Source: Clostridiales bacterium
GTDB lineage: Bacteria > Bacillota > Clostridia > WRLR01
Length of the DNA: 12,002 nucleotides
Direction: 5' to 3'
Assembly (NCBI GenBank): GCA_031287655.1
Contig: JAITSR010000016.1
Coordinates: forward strand, 1 to 12,002
Part shown: piece by piece, positions 1 through 5,019 of the stretch
How positions within the stretch are numbered: the stretch's first letter is position 1
Layout: each line of letters begins with the position of its first letter
Position numbers and translations under genes: made by a program
Notes under the pieces: generated by a model
What the model saw: only the letters and a program-made list of their open reading frames with translations
The model's database searches: none
Told to the model about the DNA's origin: nothing

Positions 1-1
1 C

Positions 2-490
2 GCCGGTATCCTCGCGCCGTTCAGCGCGCCGCTCGTCGGTCTTTTGATGTTCGGCAATCTGATCCGGGCCTGCGGCGTCCTTGAGCGCCTGTCGCTCGCC
101 GCGCAAAATGAGCTCGCGAACCTTGTGACGCTGCTGCTCGGCATTACGATCGGGGCGACAATGCGCGCGGACGAGTTTTTGCGGCCGATCACGCTGTTCA
201 TCCTCGCGCTCGGGCTTGTCGCGTTTGTGTTTGACACCGCGGGCGGCGTGCTGTTCGCAAAGCTCCTGAACCTGTTCACAAAGCAGAACAAAATCAACCC
301 GATGATCGGCGCGGCGGGGATATCGGCTTTCCCAATGTCCGCGCGCATCGTGCAAAAGATGGCCGCGCAGGAGGATCCGTCGAATTTTATCCTGATGCAG
401 TCGATCGGCGCGAACGTCGCGGGGCAGCTGGGTTCCGTCGTCGCGGGCGGGCTGATCCTCTCGCTCGTACCGTGGCTGCTCGCCGGTTAA
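2..490 (+). CDS. Na+-translocating decarboxylase beta subunit, C-terminal part
   Basis: This is the 3' part of a gene that begins before the window; the reading frame is open from base 2. Beta subunits of the oxaloacetate, methylmalonyl-CoA and glutaconyl-CoA decarboxylases are integral membrane proteins that couple decarboxylation of carboxybiotin to Na+ export. The visible stretch starts with a typical SAPLVGLLMFGNL segment. It continues through several hydrophobic helices and the conserved NP-IG-AGISAFPMSAR loop, and ends with the NVAGQLGS helix. The Asn, Gly and Ser of that last helix are family-conserved and line the ion path in the Klebsiella enzyme. The usual HAMGPN before it reads QSIGAN here, so this is a divergent clade and the substrate cannot be assigned. 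It ends in a hydrophobic segment and TAA. A small gamma-like subunit follows 31 nt downstream, supporting the operon assignment. Confidence 0.9.
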   Translation, partial: AGILAPFSAPLVGLLMFGNLIRACGVLERLSLAAQNELANLVTLLLGITIGATMRADEFLRPITLFILALGLVAFVFDTAGGVLFAKLLNLFTKQNKINPMIGAAGISAFPMSARIVQKMAAQEDPSNFILMQSIGANVAGQLGSVVAGGLILSLVPWLLAG

Positions 491-521
491 AGTCATCAGT
501 CAATAGTGGGGGACTACAATT

Positions 522-650
522 ATGTCAGAATTTGATCTTGCGGTAAAGTTGATGCTATACGGCCTTGCGGGTGTGTTTACGGTGCTGATCGCCTTTTATG
601 GGATCATTCGCGCGCTAAGAGCGCTGATCAAAGACCCCGGCACAAAATAA
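522..650 (+). CDS. OadG-like small membrane subunit of the decarboxylase
   Basis: This is a 42-residue open frame starting at ATG 522 and ending at TAA 648-650. A GTGGGGGA Shine-Dalgarno stretch lies at about 506-513, 8-9 nt before the start. The protein has a short acidic N-terminus, a single hydrophobic helix at about residues 10-29 (LMLYGLAGVFTVLIAFYGII), and a basic tail. This one-helix-plus-charged-tail layout, directly behind a beta subunit, matches the small OadG-related subunits that help assemble or stabilise the biotin-dependent sodium pump. The assignment rests on position and topology more than on conserved residues, because the family is short and variable. It is easily missed by gene callers with a length cut-off. 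Confidence 0.75.
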   Translation: MSEFDLAVKLMLYGLAGVFTVLIAFYGIIRALRALIKDPGTK

Positions 651-664
651 TACGAACCGGAGTT

Positions 665-692
665 GGATAAGTAAACAACTTTTACCTTATCC
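665..692. terminator. Hairpin between convergent genes, possible weak terminator
   Basis: GGATAAG TAAA (665-675) pairs with TTTA C CTTATCC (681-692) around a 5-nt loop, giving an 11-bp stem with one bulged base. It lies between the convergent decarboxylase operon and the PIN toxin gene and overlaps the toxin stop codon. Neither strand has a clear U-run after the stem, so it is not a canonical intrinsic terminator. Confidence 0.3.
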
Positions 693-1098
693 ACAAAAAC
701 TCCACTTCCCCTGCATTGTCAATAGCGTCAAGTTCGTGGTGGTCTGACGTTACCAAAACGCCGCCGCGAACGGATGCTTCGGCAAGGGCGATTGAATCCG
801 CAAGCGATATATGTTTGTACTCCGACTTAATACGCCCGGTTGCGCGCACTACCGCCCTGCTAATCCCGACAATCTCAACAATCGAATCCTCGACGCTTTG
901 CAGGATTGCATCAGCGTAATCACTGCCGCGCTCACGCCGAAAGCCATAGTAAACTTCTACTAGATTGACTATGTTGATAAGGAGTGACGCGTTGCTGGTA
1001 CGAGCTTCTTCATACAAGTCCGCAACGATTTCCGCGCCGCGTTCTTCCTTGACGAGCGCAATCAGCGCGCAAGCGTCAAGAACGTAACTCTTGTTCAT
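682..1098 (-). CDS. PIN-domain toxin, VapC-like endoribonuclease
   Basis: This is a 138-residue PIN-domain protein. VapC-type toxins cut RNA, often tRNA or rRNA, with a Mg2+-dependent acidic site. All four expected acidic residues are present: D8 (VLDACALIA), E48 (NLVEVYYGF), D101 (SLADSIALA) and D119 (VTSDHHELD). The length is normal, so the toxin looks intact. The ATG at 1096-1098 lies inside the 3' end of the upstream antitoxin gene. The 23-nt overlap implies translational coupling, in the antitoxin-first order usual for type II modules. No strong separate ribosome binding site is visible, which also fits coupling. The RNA target cannot be predicted from sequence. Confidence 0.88.
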   Translation of the reverse strand: MNKSYVLDACALIALVKEERGAEIVADLYEEARTSNASLLINIVNLVEVYYGFRRERGSDYADAILQSVEDSIVEIVGISRAVVRATGRIKSEYKHISLADSIALAEASVRGGVLVTSDHHELDAIDNAGEVEFLWIR

Positions 1099-1327
1099 AT
1101 TCCCGCTCTCTATCCTCGCGTTTCCATTCTAAGAATTTTTCAACTGTCAGGTTGCTGTCTTTTGCAATTCCAAGCAACGGGCAACGATGTTTTTTCGCCG
1201 CTCCCTCATCCTCGGCGGGGATGATTGTTATCACGCGGTCGGCTTCGCTGACCCTAACCATACTTGCCCGAAGCGCCGTCGCCAAGTATGACGGAACTGC
1301 ACTTATATTCATAACTCTTTCGATCAT
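1076..1327 (-). CDS. Antitoxin of the PIN-toxin module
   Basis: This 83-residue protein is encoded directly upstream of, and overlapping, the PIN toxin gene, so its role as the antitoxin is mainly inferred from context. The N-terminal half (MNISAVPSYLATALRASMVR, then VSEADRVITIIPAEDE) looks like a small beta-rich DNA-binding or dimerisation domain. The C-terminal half (about residues 49-80) is a charged helix, LTVEKFLEWKREDREREYE, of the kind that wraps around a toxin. I do not recognise a VapB, Phd or MazE signature with certainty. A longer in-frame start at 1354 exists. The start at 1327 is preferred because AGAAAGGAG (plus-strand 1338-1346) lies 10 nt upstream of it. Confidence 0.72.
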   Translation of the reverse strand: MIERVMNISAVPSYLATALRASMVRVSEADRVITIIPAEDEGAAKKHRCPLLGIAKDSNLTVEKFLEWKREDREREYEQELRS

Positions 1328-1360
1328 AAATCCCAAACTCCTTTCTGTTGTCATAACCTC

Positions 1361-1395
1361 ATGATCATTCTATCACGTCGCGTCCCGCGCTTCAA
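1361..1395 (-). promoter_or_regulatory. Sigma-A-type promoter of the PIN toxin-antitoxin module
   Basis: Reading the minus strand, a TTGAAG -35 box (1390-1395) is followed by a 17-bp spacer and a TAGAAT -10 box (1367-1372). The -10 box is preceded by TGA, giving an extended -10. An 8-bp perfect palindrome, ATGATCAT (1361-1368), overlaps the downstream edge of the -10 box. It would suit an autoregulatory operator, but that part is inference. The transcript would start about 35 nt before the antitoxin start at 1327. Confidence 0.7.
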
Positions 1396-1503
1396 CAAAT
1401 AAATCGACGCAACCGATGCTCTTTCAGATTTTTTCGTTGCGGTTATCTATGTGAAAAGCCCGTCGGTGGTGACGTCTGACCGTTGTGGGACTTGAAACAG
1501 AAT

Positions 1504-1532
1504 TTGACAATGCGTATTAGTGCGCGTAAAAT
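1504..1532 (+). promoter_or_regulatory. Near-consensus sigma-A promoter of hicAB, with candidate operator
   Basis: A perfect TTGACA -35 box (1504-1509), a 17-bp spacer and a TAAAAT -10 box (1527-1532) precede hicA. Transcription would start near 1539-1541, only about a dozen bases before the GTG at 1552. The spacer holds an imperfect palindrome, GCGTATTAGTGCGC (1512-1525), with 5 of 7 pairs matching. It is placed where HicB binding would block RNA polymerase; the operator role is inferred. The site rules out hicA starts at 1483, 1510 and 1531, which lie upstream of or inside the promoter. Confidence 0.8.
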
Positions 1533-1551
1533 GAAAGTAGTGAGGTACAAA

Positions 1552-1740
1552 GTGACCGGAAAACAAATTGTAAAACTTCTAAAAACAGACGGATGGGTGG
1601 TTTCACGAATAGAAGGAAGCCACCACATCATGAAAAAATCCGGATTTCCACCAATTACAGTTCCCGTACACGGAACGAAGGAGCTTAAACCCGGCGTGGA
1701 AAATCTGATTTTAAAAGTCTCCAAATTGAAAAGGGGGTGA
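1552..1740 (+). CDS. hicA: HicA toxin, mRNA interferase
   Basis: This is a 62-residue HicA protein with the small double-stranded-RNA-binding-like fold that cleaves mRNA when its partner HicB is lost. The family pattern is clear: TGKQIVKLLKTDGWVVSRIEGSHHIMKK, with the conserved G22-S23-H24-H25 at the active site, then the TVPVHGTKELKPG segment and a C-terminal helix. The frame is open from 1483, but the GTG at 1552 is the likely start. It gives the usual family length, it has a GAGG ribosome site at 1542-1545 six bases upstream, and the strong promoter ends just before it. hicB follows after a 6-nt gap. The catalytic histidine is intact, so the toxin should be active. Confidence 0.92.
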   Translation: MTGKQIVKLLKTDGWVVSRIEGSHHIMKKSGFPPITVPVHGTKELKPGVENLILKVSKLKRG

Positions 1741-1746
1741 CAATCT

Positions 1747-2139
1747 ATGAAAACAGTTTATCCTGCGGTATTCACAGCCGAAAGCGCGGAGATTGGCGGT
1801 TTTAGCGTAACATTTCCGGACTTGCCCGGATGCGTGACGCAAGGCGACACATTGAGCGAAGCGGTAGCAATGGCGCAAGAGGCGTTAGGCTTATACTTGG
1901 CGGCGCTCCAAGAGGACAGCGCAAGTGTGCCGAATCCCAGCAATCCGCTTTCGATCCACACCCGCGAACGCGATTTTTTATCTTTGGTCGAGGTTGATCC
2001 CGAACGATACTCCCGGAAAAAATATGTCAGAAAAAATCTGACCATACCCGTTTGGATTGCGGACGCTGCGGAACGTAAAAGGATCAATTTTTCGGCTGTG
2101 CTCCAAGAGGCTTTACTGGCTGAAATCAACAGAAAGTAA
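1747..2139 (+). CDS. hicB: HicB antitoxin
   Basis: This 130-residue antitoxin pairs with HicA. The N-terminal domain shows the degenerate RNase H-like HicB core: YPAVF at residues 5-9, then GGFSVTFPDLPGC with TQGDTLSEAVAMAQEAL. This domain masks the toxin. After a variable linker rich in Ser, Asn and Pro, residues about 95-128 (VRKNLTIPVWIADAAERK, then a helix) look like a ribbon-helix-helix DNA-binding domain, expected to repress the hicAB promoter. GGGGGTG at 1732-1738, overlapping the end of hicA, serves as its ribosome site. Both domains are complete, so the module should be functional. Confidence 0.93.
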   Translation: MKTVYPAVFTAESAEIGGFSVTFPDLPGCVTQGDTLSEAVAMAQEALGLYLAALQEDSASVPNPSNPLSIHTRERDFLSLVEVDPERYSRKKYVRKNLTIPVWIADAAERKRINFSAVLQEALLAEINRK

Positions 2140-2179
2140 ACAAGCAGAACTTATATTGAACTTGTGGAGGTTAGCAGGT

Positions 2180-2371
2180 ATGAAACGCTCAATAAAAATC
2201 GGACTTCTGTGCGTTGTGGCAATGACTTTAATAAACCAGTTCGCCGATATTCCTTTTCTGTCAGGACTTCTGGCGGGTATCAGTATCTGTTTGCTGATAA
2301 TGGGTATGTTGCCGCAAAAGTCGGTTGACACACTCAAAAACTGGAAACGAGCAATTTTTCATCGGGTATAG
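2180..2371 (+). CDS. Small two-helix membrane protein downstream of hicB
   Basis: This 63-residue protein is not recognised as any named family. It starts at ATG 2180 with a good TGGAGG ribosome site at 2165-2170, nine bases upstream. The in-frame extension back to 2057 lies inside hicB and is rejected. Two hydrophobic segments, about residues 6-24 (KIGLLCVVAMTLINQFADI) and 26-44 (FLSGLLAGISICLLIMGML), are followed by a basic cytoplasmic-looking tail (KNWKRAIFHRV). It starts 40 nt after hicB on the same strand with no terminator or new promoter seen, so it probably shares the hicAB transcript. Base composition matches the AT-rich island. It may be a passenger, a membrane accessory of the island, or unrelated to hicAB. 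Confidence 0.6.
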   Translation: MKRSIKIGLLCVVAMTLINQFADIPFLSGLLAGISICLLIMGMLPQKSVDTLKNWKRAIFHRV

Positions 2372-2444
2372 AGCCTTACTGTTCGGCATTGTAAACAATA
2401 GATAAGGTTTGGCCAAATTTTTTGGTCTCATGGTCTCCGTCCCT

Positions 2445-3542
2445 TTACGCGCCGCCCGCGTCGTCCGTGCCGTCCGCGGCGGAAGCCGCGGAGGCGGCGA
2501 CGGCGGGCGGCGGCACGTCGCTCAGCAGGGCCTCCGCGAGCGCCTGTGTCTGCTTTGCGCTGTGGACGTAGTAGGAAAGGCTGTCGATGGTCTTTGCGTC
2601 GCCGGGCAGCGTCGCGGTCTGGAATTTCTCCGGGGAAAGGCTCGGCAAGGCTTTGGCGAGTTTTAACATCTCCGAGAGCGGCAGGTCGGTTTTGATGTTC
2701 GCGTAGACCGTCGTGATCACGTCGGCGACCTGCGGCGCGTATTGGATCGTGACCTTCTGCTTTAGCATCGCGCTGATGAAGTCCTGCAGGCGCTCAATAC
2801 GCTTGATGTCGGAGCCGTCGTAGTATTTTTGCACCTCTTTTGTCCACTTGTTCGGATGGCGAAAACGCAAAAGTCCCTCTACCTGTTTGCCGGTCAGCGT
2901 CCGCAGCCCCTTTTTGATGTTGATGTGCAGATTTTGGTCGGGGTCGTCATAGATCATGTCGCACGGGACGTCATATTCGACGCCGCCGAGCAGGTCGACA
3001 ATCTCGCGCACGGTCTTCAGGTCAAACCGGACATAGTAGTCGATCGGCTGGCCGAGCATTTCCCTGAGCGCGGCTTTGATCCGGTCCGGCCCGTTCGTGG
3101 TCCCGAACACGCCGTTGATCTTGTGAATTTTGAGCCCGCTTACGGTCACGTAGGTATCCCTCGGGATCGACAGGATATTGATCTGCGAGGTCTTGGGATC
3201 AAAGTGTACGACCAGAATCGAGTCGGTGTTCGCGTCTCCGGCGTCGCTCGCGAGCAGCAGGATATTGATCGGGTCGCCCGTGTTCTGCTTGAATCCGCGC
3301 AGCACGTCGACAAAGCTGTTGATCGAGTCCGCGTCGACCGGCTTAAAAAATGAGATTCCGGACACGCCGATCTGCATGTTCGAGTCTAACGTCCCGGAGT
3401 CGTCCGCCTCAGCGGCGCCGCCCCCTGTAAGACCGGAGAGGATGTCCGACTGGTCGACGAGTGAGAGCAGGTTCGTTCCGGAGAAAAACAGGATCCCCGT
3501 CATAAGCAGGGTACAGCCGAGTAAAAAGATCGTTTTTTTCAA
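2445..3542 (-). CDS. LytR-CpsA-Psr (LCP) family cell-wall ligase
   Basis: This is a 365-residue LCP protein. LCP enzymes sit outside the membrane and transfer undecaprenyl-linked polymers such as teichoic acids or capsule to peptidoglycan. Residues 4-20 form a signal anchor. The LCP domain spans about 90-260 and contains NTDSILVVHFD (106-115), SIPRDTYV (125-132), KINGVFG (141-147), GLRTLTGKQVEGLLRFRH (212-229) and DIKRIERLQDFI (245-256). These include the Asp and Arg residues that bind Mg2+ and the lipid pyrophosphate. The C-terminal tail is Ala/Asp-rich. The start is TTG 3542, supported by an AAAGGA ribosome site about 7-8 nt upstream. This TTG overlaps the stop of the recombinase gene (TTGA), so translation is probably coupled. 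No terminator is visible in 2372-2444. Confidence 0.9.
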   Translation of the reverse strand: MKKTIFLLGCTLLMTGILFFSGTNLLSLVDQSDILSGLTGGGAAEADDSGTLDSNMQIGVSGISFFKPVDADSINSFVDVLRGFKQNTGDPINILLLASDAGDANTDSILVVHFDPKTSQINILSIPRDTYVTVSGLKIHKINGVFGTTNGPDRIKAALREMLGQPIDYYVRFDLKTVREIVDLLGGVEYDVPCDMIYDDPDQNLHINIKKGLRTLTGKQVEGLLRFRHPNKWTKEVQKYYDGSDIKRIERLQDFISAMLKQKVTIQYAPQVADVITTVYANIKTDLPLSEMLKLAKALPSLSPEKFQTATLPGDAKTIDSLSYYVHSAKQTQALAEALLSDVPPPAVAASAASAADGTDDAGGA

Positions 3543-4600
3543 TTGATGTTCCTTTCCTTTCCGGCGTTTGCCGCAACGTCGGCTTCAGCTTTTGCGTGAA
3601 AGTCTGCAAGCGGGTTGCTCTCCGCGGCCTCCCGCAATTGCGGGGCGTCTAGGTGCGTGTAAATTTCCGTCGTCGCGATGCTCTCATGCCCGAGAATCTC
3701 CTGCAGCGCGCGAATATTGACATGCCCGTGCCGGTACATCAGCGTCGCCGCGGTGTGCCGGAGCTTGTGCGTCGAATATTTGGCCGTGTCGAGCCCCGCG
3801 AGTCCGATCGACTGCTTCACGATCCTCTGAACCATGTTCTTGCTGATCCGCTGCTTCCGCTTGCTTAAAAACAGCGCGTTCCTGTCGCTCACGCCCTCGT
3901 TCGGCCTGATCCGCAAATACGCGGAAATGGCGTCGCGGCAAGCCGCGTTCAGATAGACGGCCCGCTCCTTGTCGCCCTTGCCGACGATTGTCAGCGAGTC
4001 GTCCCGAATATTTGAAAGGTTGATCCCGACGAGTTCCGAGAGGCGCATCCCGCAGTTCAGAAACAGCGTGATGATCGCGAAATTGCGCTCATTCTGCTCC
4101 GTCTCCGCCTCTCCCGCCGTCACGAGCAGATGCTTGCTCTCGTCGATGTTCAGATAGCGGGGGATGCGCTTCGCGATTTTGGGCGACTCCAGCTCCGCGG
4201 CGGGGTTGGTGTCGAGCAGCTTCGCCTTTGAAAACAGGTAGCTGAAAAAGGACTTCAGCGTCGCGACCTTGCGCGCCCGCGCGTGGTTTGAGTTCTCGCG
4301 TTCGCGGTAGACAAAGGAGAGGAACGCGAACAGATCGCCGAGCGTGACACGGCGCAGCAGCGCTTCGTCAAACTCCGAGATGTCGAGCGTGTCAAGGTCC
4401 GCGCGCTTATCCGCGACTTTGTAATGCACGAGCAGGAAGCGAAAAAAAAGCCGCAAATCATAAAAGTAGACTTGAACCGTATTCGGGGATTTGCCTTTGA
4501 TCGTGCCGATGTAGTTCAAAAAGTCCAACAATATCCGGGGCGGGTCATATCGCGCAAAATCATTCATCGTGTCGTCCGCACATCCTTTTTTCTTTGTCAT
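3539..4600 (-). CDS. Tyrosine recombinase of the XerC/XerD type
   Basis: This is a 353-residue integrase-family recombinase. It has an N-terminal SAM-like core-binding domain (about residues 20-135, including KGKSPNTVQVYFYDLR) and a C-terminal catalytic domain. The whole catalytic set is present: R186 (CGMRLSEL), K208 (VGKGDKER), H278 and R281 (THKLRH), H305 (LGHES) and the nucleophile Y314 (EIYTHL). The length is slightly above the roughly 300 of XerC/D because of N- and C-terminal extensions. It could resolve chromosome dimers or act as a phase-switch or element integrase; the sequence does not decide. No consensus dif site was seen in the window. ATG 4600 is taken as the start; ATG 4567 is an alternative, and neither has a strong ribosome site. 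It is co-transcribed with the LCP gene. Confidence 0.88.
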   Translation of the reverse strand: MTKKKGCADDTMNDFARYDPPRILLDFLNYIGTIKGKSPNTVQVYFYDLRLFFRFLLVHYKVADKRADLDTLDISEFDEALLRRVTLGDLFAFLSFVYRERENSNHARARKVATLKSFFSYLFSKAKLLDTNPAAELESPKIAKRIPRYLNIDESKHLLVTAGEAETEQNERNFAIITLFLNCGMRLSELVGINLSNIRDDSLTIVGKGDKERAVYLNAACRDAISAYLRIRPNEGVSDRNALFLSKRKQRISKNMVQRIVKQSIGLAGLDTAKYSTHKLRHTAATLMYRHGHVNIRALQEILGHESIATTEIYTHLDAPQLREAAESNPLADFHAKAEADVAANAGKERNIN

Positions 4601-4627
4601 TTGTATGTGATGCGACTTCTGATTTTA

Positions 4628-4656
4628 AGTATACAACGATTCGCGATCCAAGGCAA
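4628..4656 (-). promoter_or_regulatory. Sigma-A promoter of the recombinase-LCP operon
   Basis: On the minus strand a TTGCCT -35 box (4651-4656), a 17-bp spacer and a TATACT -10 box (4628-4633) face the recombinase gene. Transcription would begin near 4621, about 20 nt before ATG 4600. No other promoter is needed for the LCP gene. Confidence 0.7.
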
Positions 4657-4657
4657 A

Positions 4658-4687
4658 CAAATCACAGCGTCGCAAATCACAGCGTCG
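4658..4687. repeat. Two perfect tandem copies of a 15-bp unit
   Basis: CAAATCACAGCGTCG occurs at 4658-4672 and again, without a gap or mismatch, at 4673-4687. The pair ends one base upstream of the -35 box of the recombinase promoter. It could be a paired activator or repressor site or a simple tandem duplication. Only two copies are present. Confidence 0.85.
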
Positions 4688-4710
4688 CTCGCAGTCCGCT
4701 CGCTCGTAAT

Positions 4711-4947
4711 CAATCAGCGGCTAACGTGTTCACAATCGTCTTACTCTGGCTCCCGTGTGTGATGCGAGCCACTAAATGGCGGGGCGATGTGGCCGCTTTG
4801 GCACAATATCTTGAAGTAAAGAGAGGATCGCGCTTGAAAAGGGCAGCGGGGTATCGTATAATGTCCGCGGACGAAAAGCCGACGCGGGCCGGAAATCGAC
4901 GCGCCACGGCGGCGATTGTGAACACGTTAACCGTTAACCGCTGACTG
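4711..4947. repeat. Long inverted repeat enclosing the polC promoter
   Basis: The left arm 4711-4738 is repeated in inverted orientation at 4913-4947. The inner 16 bases (4723-4738, AACGTGTTCACAATCG) match 4913-4928 perfectly. The outer part also matches, ending in TCAGCGG/CCGCTGA, with two mismatches. The right arm carries an extra 7-bp duplication (GTTAACC twice at 4926-4939). The 174 bp between the arms hold the polC promoter. No reading frame with coding character was found between the arms. It may be a small non-autonomous (MITE-like) element or a paired regulatory site; no clear target-site duplication is visible. Confidence 0.75.
4834..4872 (+). promoter_or_regulatory. Strong sigma-A promoter of polC with palindrome at the start point
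   Basis: TTGAAA (4834-4839), a 17-bp spacer and a perfect TATAAT (4857-4862) form a near-consensus promoter. A perfect 10-bp palindrome, GTCCGCGGAC (4863-4872), begins directly after the -10 box and so covers the expected start point near 4869. This is a plausible operator position, though not proven. The leader to polC would be about 150 nt and contains the right arm of the inverted repeat. Confidence 0.8.
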
Positions 4948-5019
4948 TCTATCGGAAATCGGTTTGAAGTGACAGTTTGAATTACAAATTGAACGAACAA
5001 AAGAAGGCGTGAGATCGGA

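Noticed and set aside
687..695. Perfect DnaA box TTATCCACA, with a similar inverted 9-mer at 664-672
   Set aside because: It is a single pair inside a hairpin at the end of the PIN toxin gene, with no cluster of boxes, no AT-rich unwinding region and no dnaA/dnaN genes nearby. No origin is supported.
1408..1441. CGCAAC...GTTGCG inverted repeat with a T-run between the arms
   Set aside because: The T-run lies in the loop rather than after the stem and the 22-nt loop is too long for an intrinsic terminator.
2057..2179. Upstream extension of the 63-residue membrane protein overlapping hicB
   Set aside because: It lies inside the well-conserved end of hicB in another frame, and a strong ribosome site stands just before ATG 2180.
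2389..2426. Short palindromic and T-rich sequences between the small membrane gene and the LCP gene
   Set aside because: Stems are only 5-7 bp with mismatches and no hairpin is directly followed by a U-run, so no terminator is called. The GGTCTC pair at 2425-2437 is a direct, not inverted, repeat.
4594..4944. Open frames across the recombinase-polC intergenic region
   Set aside because: They overlap both promoters and the repeats, have no recognisable protein character and no ribosome sites. The region appears regulatory.
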